The translations under genes were made by a program, and so were the position numbers. Under the pieces are notes generated by a model that saw only the letters and a program-made list of their open reading frames with translations, was not told the origin of the DNA and searched no databases. From assembly GCA_009885995.1 (NCBI GenBank), contig VFJQ01000019.1, positions 34,472 to 98,471 on the forward strand: a stretch of DNA of 64,000 nt, read 5' to 3'. The DNA is from Verrucomicrobiota bacterium (GTDB taxonomy: Bacteria; Verrucomicrobiota; Verrucomicrobiia; Chthoniobacterales; Chthoniobacteraceae). Every line of letters begins with the position of its first letter. Position 1 is the stretch's first letter. This document shows, in pieces, positions 1 through 8,228 of this stretch.

Positions 1-1
1 C

Positions 2-1045
2 CTCGGCAGCGGCGCGATCGTCTTCGGCCCCGGACAGGAAGTGCTCCACGTGAATGACGCCGCGCGCGCCATTTTCCTGCCCGACGCGCCAGCGCGAGCC
101 ACGTTCGACTTCAACGACCTGCCGCAGCAACTCGGCAGCATGGTCTTCACCGTGCTGCAAGGCGGCGAGCCCGTCGCACCGCTGCGCTACGTCCTCCCGG
201 ACGCGCCCGCGCGCATCCTCCAGGTCGAGATCGTCCCCTTCCGCACACCCGGCGATACCGCCGCGCGCGCGACGCTGCTGCTCATCGAAGACATCACCGA
301 GCACGAGCACGCGCAGCGCCTCGAACTCGAAGCGGCCAACCTCCGCCTCATCAAGGCGATGGCCGAGCACCTCGCGCACGAGATCGGCAACGCCGTCGTG
401 CCCCTCTCCACGCACCAGCAGCTCCTCAAGGAGCAGATCCACGATCCCGAGTTTCAGGAAAGCCTCGGCACCGCGCTCGCGAGCGGCGTGCGGCGCATCA
501 GCCGGCTCGCGGCGCAGATGGTCTTTCTCGCACGCGAGTGGAACGGCGACTTCAGCCAACTCGTCAGCATCGGCGATCTCATCGTCGATGCCTTTCACGA
601 GGCGCACACGTATCACCCAGGGAAGAAAGTCGCGCAGCTCAGCTTCAACAAGCAGGCCGCGACGTGGAAGGTGAAGGCCGACCCGAAAGCGCTGCGGCAC
701 GCGTTCAGCGAGATCATGCTCAACGCGCTGCAAGCCAACCCCGACAACCCGACCGTGGCCGTGAACCTCGAGGAAACCACGGGCGAGCCGCACCGGCTCA
801 CGGTCGAGGTGCGCGACAGCGGCAAGGGCTTCACGACGGATACCGCCGAGCACGCGTCCGAGCCGTTCTTCAGCACGCGCAGCGTCGGCATCGGCATCGG
901 CCTTACCGTCACGCGCCGCATCATCGAGAGCCACCACGGCCAGATCGAGATCCCCCCGAGCACCGAGGGCCAGCCCGGCATCGTGCGCATCTCACTGCCG
1001 CTCGATCCGCAGCCCGCAGGGCCCGGCCACGCCAGCCACAGCTAG
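2..1045 (+). CDS. Sensor histidine kinase, 5'-truncated by the window edge
   Basis: The frame is open from base 2 with no credible start, so the N terminus lies outside the window. What remains is the end of a PAS-like sensor domain, then a dimerisation/phosphoacceptor helix with the H-box AHEIGN (His codon at 377-379), then a HATPase_c domain with N-box (MLNALQAN), G1 (DSGKGF), F-box (EPFFSTR) and G2 (GIGIGLTV). The H-box context HEIGNAVVPL resembles the NtrB/AtoS class. By family it autophosphorylates on His and passes phosphate to a response regulator. No partner regulator lies downstream. Its stop overlaps by 4 bp the stop of the convergent glycosyltransferase. The kinase assignment is firm; the signal sensed is unknown. 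Confidence 0.92.
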   Translation, partial: LGSGAIVFGPGQEVLHVNDAARAIFLPDAPARATFDFNDLPQQLGSMVFTVLQGGEPVAPLRYVLPDAPARILQVEIVPFRTPGDTAARATLLLIEDITEHEHAQRLELEAANLRLIKAMAEHLAHEIGNAVVPLSTHQQLLKEQIHDPEFQESLGTALASGVRRISRLAAQMVFLAREWNGDFSQLVSIGDLIVDAFHEAHTYHPGKKVAQLSFNKQAATWKVKADPKALRHAFSEIMLNALQANPDNPTVAVNLEETTGEPHRLTVEVRDSGKGFTTDTAEHASEPFFSTRSVGIGIGLTVTRRIIESHHGQIEIPPSTEGQPGIVRISLPLDPQPAGPGHASHS

Positions 1046-2169
1046 CCGATCTCCGCGTAGATCGCTTCGAGCCGCCGCGTCTGCGCGCCGAGTTCGAACT
1101 CGTCCGCCACCCGCTTCGACGCCGCGGCGCTCATCTCCGCATACCACTCTGCGCTGCCGGCGAGTCCGAACATCTGGTCCGCGAGCGCATCCGCATCGCG
1201 CTCCGGCACGAGCAGGCCGCTGACGCCCTGCTCGACAGCCTCCGGGATGCCGCCGTGCTGCGTGGCGCAGACAGGCAGGCCGCTCGCCATCGCTTCGAGC
1301 ATCGCGTTCGGCACGCCTTCCTGGTCGCCATCCGCGCCGACTTCGCTCGGGTGGAGAAAGACGTGCGCGGCACCTTCGAGCGCGCGCAACTCGTCCTGCG
1401 GCACGAAGCCAGCGAAGCGGACGCGCGGCGCGATACCGAGTTCCGCCGCCATCCGCTCCAGCGCCTCGCGCTGCGGGCCGTCGCCCGCGATCGTGAATCG
1501 CGCACCGGGCCAGCGCTCGCAGAATTGCGCGAACGCGCGCAGGCTCGTTGTGAGGCCTTTCTTCGGGATCAAGCGACACGCTTGCAGAAAGTGCCACGAG
1601 CCATCCGCCGGCGCGCTGCGCTGGCGAAAGACGATCTGATCGAGCGGCACGCCCGTGCGCTGGAGGCGGACTTTCTCCCGTGGAGCACCGTGCGCGATGA
1701 GCCGCTTGCCAAGCGAGTCGCTGCGGACGAGCAGCCGCGACGCGAGGGCGAAGACGCGCTCCATCGCCGCGCGATCCCACTCCACGCCGGCATCCGCGCC
1801 GTGAAAGGAGACGACGACGGGCAGAGTCGCGATCTCCAGCAGCGGCAGCAGATGCACGCCGATGTGGCCGAACCACACGTGCAACACGCGCGCTTCCGCC
1901 CGGCGCAGCGCAGCGAGCGTGCGCTTCGCTTCGCTGGGATAGATCGTGATGGGCCGGCGCAGGATCGTCTTCTGCCACAGCCGCCGGAGCTGATGCGTCC
2001 ACGGCTTCGGCAGCACGACCAGTTCATCGAACGGAAACTGCGCGATGCACTCCCGCCGCTGGCAGAAGACAACAGGCCGCCACGCACGCAGTGCGGTGAT
2101 CTGCCGATAGACGTGGAGCATCTCCGGCTTGAGGAATGTGACAACGTATTGGGCGGCGACCGGCAGCAT
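1042..2169 (-). CDS. Family 4 glycosyltransferase (GT-B)
   Basis: This 375-residue protein has the C-terminal GT4 donor-binding signature EGVPNAMLEAMASGLPV, with the two glutamates spaced as in retaining GT-B enzymes, and an N-terminal acceptor half containing VWFGHIGVHLLP. By family it moves a sugar from a nucleotide sugar to a lipid or glycan acceptor at the inner membrane. The longer reading frame begins at 2226 but would overlap the divergent kdsD gene. The ATG at 2169 (MLPVAAQYVV) leaves 49 bp between the two genes and starts at the conserved fold. Acceptor and sugar cannot be inferred. Having an LPS-sugar enzyme next door suggests an envelope glycan role, but this is only contextual. 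Confidence 0.87.
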   Translation of the reverse strand: MLPVAAQYVVTFLKPEMLHVYRQITALRAWRPVVFCQRRECIAQFPFDELVVLPKPWTHQLRRLWQKTILRRPITIYPSEAKRTLAALRRAEARVLHVWFGHIGVHLLPLLEIATLPVVVSFHGADAGVEWDRAAMERVFALASRLLVRSDSLGKRLIAHGAPREKVRLQRTGVPLDQIVFRQRSAPADGSWHFLQACRLIPKKGLTTSLRAFAQFCERWPGARFTIAGDGPQREALERMAAELGIAPRVRFAGFVPQDELRALEGAAHVFLHPSEVGADGDQEGVPNAMLEAMASGLPVCATQHGGIPEAVEQGVSGLLVPERDADALADQMFGLAGSAEWYAEMSAAASKRVADEFELGAQTRRLEAIYAEIG

Positions 2170-2218
2170 CTTGCTCTTGCCCTTGGTCTTTGCGCTGGCC
2201 GAAGCTGGCAAGCCTCGA

Positions 2219-3199
2219 ATGAACACCAGTGCTCACCTCGCCAAAGCCCGCCGCGTCTTCGAGATCGAACTCGCCGAGGCTCAGCGTGTCGCGGCGCGGC
2301 TCGATGAAACATTCGTGCATGCCGTCGAGACCATCCGCGCTTGCGTCGAGGCGCGTGGAAAAGTGATCGTCGTCGGCGTCGGGAAGTCCGGGCACATCGG
2401 CGAGAAGATCGCCGCCACGCTCACCAGCACCGGCTCCCCCGCGATGGTGCTCAACTCGCTCAACGCGCTGCACGGCGATCTCGGCATGGTTTCCGATGGC
2501 GACGTGATCCTCGCGCTGAGCGCCAGCGGTGAGACAGAGGAACTGCTCAACGTGCTCCCGGCGTTGCGCCGCTTCGACGTGAAGATCGTCGCCCTCACCG
2601 GTGGCAAGAACTCGAACCTCGCGAAGCACAGCGACCTCGTGATCGACGTGTCGGTCGAGCAGGAAGCCTGTCCGCTCAATCTCGCGCCCACGTCTTCCAC
2701 CACCGCGATGCTCGTGCTCGGCGACGCGCTGGCGATGGTGCTGCTCGAGGCGCGCGGCTTTACGAAGGAGGACTTCGCCCGCTTCCACCCCGGCGGAAAC
2801 CTCGGCCGCGCACTGCTGCTCAAGGTAAGCGACGTGATGCGCGGGCCTGCTGAGATGGCGCTCATCCAGCCCGATCAACCCGTGCGCGAAGTGCTCGCCA
2901 TCATGCACCGGTGCCGCGCTGGCGCCGCGGTGGCGGTGGATGGCAGTGGCCGGCTCGCCGGCATTTTCACTCACGGCGATTTCGCACGGCACTTTCAAAC
3001 GACGCCCGATCTCGGCGGCCGGCCCGTCCAGCATTTCCTCACGCGCAACCCGATCACCGTCCGCGACGACAAGCTCGCCGTGGAAGTCCTGCGCATCCTG
3101 CAATCGCACCGCATCGACGATCTCGTCGTCGTCGATGGGGACGGCCGCCCCGCCGGCGTGGTCGATTCGCAAGACCTCGCGCGCTTCCGGCTGGTCTGA
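2219..3199 (+). CDS. kdsD: D-arabinose 5-phosphate isomerase (KdsD/KpsF family)
   Basis: The product (326 aa) has an N-terminal SIS sugar-isomerase domain (VVGVGKSGHIGEKIAAT; LALSASGETEELL) followed by two CBS domains, the full-length KdsD/KpsF/GutQ layout. The family interconverts ribulose 5-phosphate and arabinose 5-phosphate, the first committed step towards Kdo for LPS or capsule. The frame is open from 2129, but the ATG at 2219 (MNTSAHLAKARRVFE) matches the usual family N terminus and clears the divergent glycosyltransferase. kdsA and kdsB are not in this window. The conserved arrangement supports an active enzyme and an organism with an outer membrane. Confidence 0.95.
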   Translation: MNTSAHLAKARRVFEIELAEAQRVAARLDETFVHAVETIRACVEARGKVIVVGVGKSGHIGEKIAATLTSTGSPAMVLNSLNALHGDLGMVSDGDVILALSASGETEELLNVLPALRRFDVKIVALTGGKNSNLAKHSDLVIDVSVEQEACPLNLAPTSSTTAMLVLGDALAMVLLEARGFTKEDFARFHPGGNLGRALLLKVSDVMRGPAEMALIQPDQPVREVLAIMHRCRAGAAVAVDGSGRLAGIFTHGDFARHFQTTPDLGGRPVQHFLTRNPITVRDDKLAVEVLRILQSHRIDDLVVVDGDGRPAGVVDSQDLARFRLV

Positions 3200-3272
3200 G
3201 CCGCTCCGCACATTCCCAAATAATCCACGCGCATTTTCCACTCTAACCCTCACCATCGCACACCTAATCGCC

Positions 3273-4025
3273 ATGAAACTCCACCACCTCATTTCGTCCC
3301 TCGTGCTCGCCTTCGCGCTCGTCTCAGCGACGCACGCCGCGGGCGATTTTGAAACGCGCAAGCAGGACGCCATCAAAGCCATCCAGGGCAAGCGCAGCGC
3401 GGGCAAGGACGCCTTCTACGCCGAGCTCGAAGTGCAGGGCCGCACCTTGCTGAAAGACTTCCCCGACAAGGAAGACGGCTACGAGATGCTCTTCGCCGTG
3501 GCGCAAAACGCGGAGCCAGCGAAGCAGAGCGCGCTGTTCAAGGAGATCGACACCGACAAGACCCCCGAGCGGGTCAAGCAGGCGCTCGCCGGCATCCGCG
3601 CCCAACTCGACGCGCTCGGCAAGCCGCTCCCGATCAAGTTCGCCGCGCTCGATGGACGCCCGGTCGATCTCACCGCGATGAAAGGCAAAGTCGTGCTCGT
3701 CGATTTCTGGGCGACCTGGTGCGGGCCGTGTGTCGCGGAGCTGCCGAACGTCAAAGCCGCCTACGACAAGCTGCACGACAAGGGCTTCGAGATCGTCGGC
3801 ATCAGCTTCGACTCGGAAAAAGAAAAGCTCGAGAGCTTCGTGAAAGACAAGGCGATGACGTGGCCTCAGTTCTTCGACGGCAAGGGCTGGCAAAATGAGA
3901 TCGGCCAGAAATACGGCATCAACAGCATCCCCGCGATGTGGCTCGTGGATAAGAAAGGCAACCTCGTGGACATGCAGGCTCGCGACGGCCTGACCGCAAA
4001 GATCGAGAAGCTCCTCGCCGAGTAG
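3273..4025 (+). CDS. TlpA/ResA-like exported thioredoxin-fold protein
   Basis: This 250-residue protein starts with a signal peptide (basic MKLHH, hydrophobic core, cleavage near THAAGD). A helical spacer of about 90 residues follows, then an AhpC-TSA/thioredoxin fold with the redox motif WCGPC (Cys150 and Cys153) in VDFWATWCGPCVAELP. By family it is a periplasmic thiol-disulfide oxidoreductase, often involved in cytochrome c maturation or disulfide reduction. The frame is open upstream from 2940, but the ATG at 3273 is the only start giving a signal peptide. It lies 73 bp after kdsD, so it may be separately transcribed. The specific substrate is unknown. Confidence 0.9.
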   Translation: MKLHHLISSLVLAFALVSATHAAGDFETRKQDAIKAIQGKRSAGKDAFYAELEVQGRTLLKDFPDKEDGYEMLFAVAQNAEPAKQSALFKEIDTDKTPERVKQALAGIRAQLDALGKPLPIKFAALDGRPVDLTAMKGKVVLVDFWATWCGPCVAELPNVKAAYDKLHDKGFEIVGISFDSEKEKLESFVKDKAMTWPQFFDGKGWQNEIGQKYGINSIPAMWLVDKKGNLVDMQARDGLTAKIEKLLAE

Positions 4026-4106
4026 CAGCGCCTCCACACACAAACCACCAGCCGCAGCGTGAGCCTCAGCTTCCCCGACACTCCGGCAGTCTTGCTCCAC
4101 TAACCG

Positions 4107-5168
4107 ATGTTCAAAACCCGCTACGCACTTCCCGGCACCGCGCCCGCCACACTCACCGGGATCGAACCCGGCGAAGGCGCGCCGCCGCAACTGCGTGTCG
4201 TGGAATACAGCCGCGATACCTACGAAGAACTGAAACCGAAATCCGTCGCCGAACTACCCGCGCCGGGGCTCGACGACGGCAAGGTGCGCTGGATCGAATT
4301 CAACGGCCTCGGCGACATCGACGCCCTCCGCGAGCTCGGCGAGAAATACGGCCTCCACCCACTCGCACTCGAAGACATCGTCCACACCGGACAGCGCCCG
4401 AAAGCCGAGGCCTACGACGACCAACTCTTCATCGTCGCTCAGATGATCTACCGCGACCCCGTCGACGACCGGCTCGTTGGCGAGCAAGTCTCCATGTTTC
4501 TGCTGCCCGGCCTGCTCATCACCATCCAGGAAGATCCCGATTGCGACGTCTTCGATCCCATCCGCGAACGCGCCCGCGTGGGCCGCGGCTACATCCGCAA
4601 GCTCGGCGCCGACTACCTCGCCTACGCGCTGCTCGATGCCATCATCGACCACGGCTTCCCCATCCTCGAGTGCATCGGCGAAGGCCTCGAAGATCTCGAA
4701 GACGAGATGCTCGCAAAGCCGACCAAGACGTGCATCGCGAAACTCCACGACTACCGCCGCACGCTCGTGCATCTGCGCCGCGCGATCTGGCCCGAGCGCG
4801 ATCTCGTCAACAATCTGCTGCACGACGAGTCCACGCTCATCGGCAAGGAAACCAAGATCTTCCTCCGCGACGCCTACGACCACGCCGTGCGCGTGATGGA
4901 TCTCGTCGAGAGCTACCGGGATCTCACCGCCAGCCTGCTCGAGCTCTACCTCAGCGCCGTCTCGCAGCGCACGAATGAGATCATGCGCGTGCTCACCGTC
5001 ATGAGCGGCATCTTCATCCCACTCACCTTCGTCGCCGGCGTGTATGGGATGAATTTCGAGAACATGCCCGAACTGAAACAACCCGCCGGCTACTTCGCCT
5101 GCCTCGGCGTCATGCTCATCATCGCGCTCGGCGAGCTGTGGTTCTTTAAGCGCAAAGGCTGGCTGTAG
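4107..5168 (+). CDS. corA: CorA-family Mg2+/Co2+ transporter
   Basis: The 353-residue protein has a large soluble N-terminal domain and two C-terminal membrane helices. The CorA signature GMN lies in VYGMNFENMP after the first helix, and the protein ends with the basic tail FKRKGWL. By family it is a homopentameric inner-membrane divalent-cation channel gated by cytoplasmic Mg2+. Length and topology are standard for CorA. It stands alone between the thioredoxin-like gene and the nuclease pair. No Mg-responsive leader was recognised in the 81 bp upstream. Confidence 0.95.
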   Translation: MFKTRYALPGTAPATLTGIEPGEGAPPQLRVVEYSRDTYEELKPKSVAELPAPGLDDGKVRWIEFNGLGDIDALRELGEKYGLHPLALEDIVHTGQRPKAEAYDDQLFIVAQMIYRDPVDDRLVGEQVSMFLLPGLLITIQEDPDCDVFDPIRERARVGRGYIRKLGADYLAYALLDAIIDHGFPILECIGEGLEDLEDEMLAKPTKTCIAKLHDYRRTLVHLRRAIWPERDLVNNLLHDESTLIGKETKIFLRDAYDHAVRVMDLVESYRDLTASLLELYLSAVSQRTNEIMRVLTVMSGIFIPLTFVAGVYGMNFENMPELKQPAGYFACLGVMLIIALGELWFFKRKGWL

Positions 5169-5210
5169 CCCTGCCGTTGTCCCACCCCTGCGGCTATAGT
5201 CGCGCGCATC

Positions 5211-8200
5211 ATGCCGGTCCGTCTCTTCACCACCACCTCCTCCGCCACCACCGCGGATGCGCTCCTGCCGTGGCTCGCGTCCGCGACGTGGCGCGACCCG
5301 CGCCCGACGCTCGTGCTCGTGCCCTCCCGCGCCGACGGCTACTTTTTGAAAAATCGCGCGCTCGATGCGGGCGCGCCGATGCTCGGCGTGCGGTTCATCA
5401 CCGCGCCGGAACTGCGCGCGCTGCTCACCCACGCGCTCGGCCTCGACGCCACCGTGCCGATGCGCGAGCACCTCCACCTGCTGCTTGCCACTGCCGCGGA
5501 AAAGTTCAGCGCCGATCCCGCCGCCAGCGCCGTCGCCGCTGCACCCGATCATCTGCGCAAAGCCCACGACCTGCTCAACGCTAGCGGCTGGCCTTTTGCC
5601 GACGCCGGCCCGCACGCGCTGCGCGAAGTCGTCGAGGAGTTCGAGCGGTTCGTCGCGAAGTGCGGCTTCACGCTCATGCCCGATGCCGACCGCGCGCTGC
5701 TCACCGCCGCGCGCTCGCAGCCGCCGGCATTCGCGCGGCTGTTCGTGGCCGGCTTCAACGGCCTCCACTGGCCGCTCTGGCCGCTGCTCGCCGCCGCCGC
5801 ACACACCGCGGCGGACGCCGTCGTCTGCCTCACCGAGCCTCGCGACGAAGCCGCTGAACTCGACACGACATGGGTCGGCACGTGGGAGGAGAACTTCGGC
5901 GCAAGCACACCGCTGCCCGCGGACGAGTTGCGCCCGTTCATCGATCTGCTCCGCCTGCCCGAGGGCAAGGCGGCGATCGCACAGCGTCAGCGCGAGCCGG
6001 CTGCCGCGATTGAATTCCTCGTCGGCCACGACACCACGGAGCAAGCGCGCGCCATCGTCACCAAGGCGATCGCCTTCCTCGCCGATCCCGCCTGCACGCG
6101 GCTCGGCCTGCTCTTCCCCGCCGCCGGTGCGCTCTCGCGCCACGTCGCAGCGCTGCTCGCCGCGCGCGGCATCGCGCACAACGACGGTCTCGCGCACCTC
6201 ACGCCCGGCCCGCTCGAAGATCCCGCGTGGCCCGCGTGGGTCGAGCTCCAGGAAAATCCGCGCACGCCCGTGCTACTGCGCTTCCTCCACGCGCTGCGCG
6301 AACCGGAGCGGCTCTTTGATGGACTGCCGCTCGCCAACATCGAGGACAGCCTCCGCCGCACGCTCGACGAACTCTTGATCGACGACCTCACCGTCCTCGC
6401 CGCATGGCTCGAAGCGCACCCGCACCACGCGCACGGCGGCAAACTTCCCGCCGGCCTGCGCGCGCTCCCGCTGCTCCCAGAGCACGGCACGCTCGCGCAG
6501 TTCATCGCCGCGACCGATACGATCTTCGCCCGCCTCGGCTGGACCGCGCGCGCCGGCGAGTTGCACCGCTTCGCCGCCGACTGGCGGCACGCGCAAAAGC
6601 TGCGCATCTCCCGCCGCGCGTGGCTGCGCTGGCTCGGCGAGACGCTTACCTCCTGGCGCGCCGAGCGCGACCAAAGCGGCAGCCATCCCTACAGCCGTGT
6701 GCATCTGCTTCCGTGCACGCAGGCCGAATCGCAAGCGTGGTCGCACCTCATCATCGCCGGGTTGAACGAAGGCCGCTGGCCGCCCGCGCTCGAAGACTCC
6801 GGCTGGCTCGGCGAGGAGGAAATCGACGCGCTCAACCGCCGCATCCGCGTGCTCAACGAACGCGCCACGCGCCAAGGCCGCCAGGGCGAAGGCCATTGGA
6901 CCGTGCGCCCCGGCCACACGCTCGCCCTCGGCCCCACGCAACGCCGCCAGCTCGTGCTCCGGCAATTCCTCAACACGCTCGAGTCCGCCAGCGTCGCCAT
7001 CGCCGCGACCGCGCAGCTCTTCGACGAAAGCGCGCCCGACCGCCTGCTCAACCCGAGCGACTTCTTCACCCGGCTCTATTTTTGCGCCCGCGGCCGCGCC
7101 GTGTCGCAGTCCGCGATGCGCGCGCTGCACGGCGAGACGAAGCGCTGGCTCGACGCGAGCGGCCTGTGGCAAACGCCCGCGCCCGATCGCACCGCCGTGC
7201 AGCAGACACGCACCGCTTACGACACGCGCCGCACCGGGCCGAAGTTTGGCGAATACGAATTCGCGCTCGGCACGCCGCCCGCGGAGCCGCTCCGGCTCTG
7301 GGTCACCGCGTGGGAGCGCGCGCTCAAGCATCCCGCTGAAGTCTGGATGCGCCACGTGCTCGGCGTCGAAGCACAGGCCGAAGACGCAGACGACTCCGTG
7401 TGGAATCTCGCCATCGGCAAGTGGGCGCACCGCTGGCTGGCCGCGATCCCCGGCACGCGCGACGACGGCTTCGCCCCGCTGCCGGATCGCACCACGCTGC
7501 TCGCCCGCGTGCATGACTCCGGCGCGGCGTATTGCGAAGACTTGATCGCCACGCTCCGGCAGAGCGGGCGCGAGTTGCCCGACTGGTGGCTCTCGCTCTG
7601 GCACCAGGCGCTGCGCGTCGCCGGTGAGTTCGCGCAGCGCGTGGCGGACGTAAGCGGCTATACGCACATCGCCACCGAGTGGAAGCTGCCCGACACCGCG
7701 ATCCCCATCGATTCCACGCACCAGCTGCACGTCCGCGGCCGCACCGATGCGATCCTCGCGAACAGCACCGATGCCGTGCCCGCCGAGCCGTGGATCATCG
7801 ACTACAAGACCGGCCGCAAAGCCTCGATGGCGCCCAGCTCGCGCGCGATCACGCCGGAGGAGCGGCAACTCTCGCTCGAAAAGAAACTGCGCGCCGGCGA
7901 CGGCCTCCAACTCGCGCTCTACGCCCTCGCACTGCACGCGCTCGGCGCGCGTGGGTTTGGCGTCACGCGGCTCTCACCCGACCTCGCGCTCGACGGGCCG
8001 CAGTTCACCGACGCCGATCTCAGCCTCGCCGCGCAGCAGCGGCTCTGGCTGGGGCTTTGCGAGATGCAGGACACGGGCATCTTCGGGATGAAGGGCAAGG
8101 TGCGCGATGCGTTTTCCTACCAGCGCGACTACCCGCTCGCGACGCTCGGCATCGATCCCGAGTTGCTCGACGAGAAGTGGGCGCGCACGCATCCGCTGCT

Positions 8201-8228
8201 CGCCGACGGAGAGGAGGACGCGGAATGA
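5211..8228 (+). CDS. addB: AddB-like PD-(D/E)XK exonuclease subunit
   Basis: This 1005-residue protein has a degenerate helicase-like N-terminal two thirds with no intact Walker A. A C-terminal RecB-type nuclease domain follows, with the catalytic segment IIDYKTGRK preceded by a conserved RTDAI. That layout fits the AddB/RexB subunit of recombinational-repair nuclease-helicases, and the next gene supplies the intact helicase. By family the pair resects double-strand ends. Its stop overlaps the next start (ATGA), implying translational coupling. A four-Cys iron-sulfur motif as in B. subtilis AddB was not evident, so it may belong to a related clade. Confidence 0.82.
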   Translation: MPVRLFTTTSSATTADALLPWLASATWRDPRPTLVLVPSRADGYFLKNRALDAGAPMLGVRFITAPELRALLTHALGLDATVPMREHLHLLLATAAEKFSADPAASAVAAAPDHLRKAHDLLNASGWPFADAGPHALREVVEEFERFVAKCGFTLMPDADRALLTAARSQPPAFARLFVAGFNGLHWPLWPLLAAAAHTAADAVVCLTEPRDEAAELDTTWVGTWEENFGASTPLPADELRPFIDLLRLPEGKAAIAQRQREPAAAIEFLVGHDTTEQARAIVTKAIAFLADPACTRLGLLFPAAGALSRHVAALLAARGIAHNDGLAHLTPGPLEDPAWPAWVELQENPRTPVLLRFLHALREPERLFDGLPLANIEDSLRRTLDELLIDDLTVLAAWLEAHPHHAHGGKLPAGLRALPLLPEHGTLAQFIAATDTIFARLGWTARAGELHRFAADWRHAQKLRISRRAWLRWLGETLTSWRAERDQSGSHPYSRVHLLPCTQAESQAWSHLIIAGLNEGRWPPALEDSGWLGEEEIDALNRRIRVLNERATRQGRQGEGHWTVRPGHTLALGPTQRRQLVLRQFLNTLESASVAIAATAQLFDESAPDRLLNPSDFFTRLYFCARGRAVSQSAMRALHGETKRWLDASGLWQTPAPDRTAVQQTRTAYDTRRTGPKFGEYEFALGTPPAEPLRLWVTAWERALKHPAEVWMRHVLGVEAQAEDADDSVWNLAIGKWAHRWLAAIPGTRDDGFAPLPDRTTLLARVHDSGAAYCEDLIATLRQSGRELPDWWLSLWHQALRVAGEFAQRVADVSGYTHIATEWKLPDTAIPIDSTHQLHVRGRTDAILANSTDAVPAEPWIIDYKTGRKASMAPSSRAITPEERQLSLEKKLRAGDGLQLALYALALHALGARGFGVTRLSPDLALDGPQFTDADLSLAAQQRLWLGLCEMQDTGIFGMKGKVRDAFSYQRDYPLATLGIDPELLDEKWARTHPLLADGEEDAE

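Noticed and set aside
2129..2218. Upstream extension of kdsD (30 codons)
   Set aside because: It overlaps the divergent glycosyltransferase start and encodes a hydrophobic stretch foreign to the family.
4254..6197. 647-codon leftward open frame
   Set aside because: It runs antisense across corA and the AddB-like gene and has biased composition; no start context or domain.
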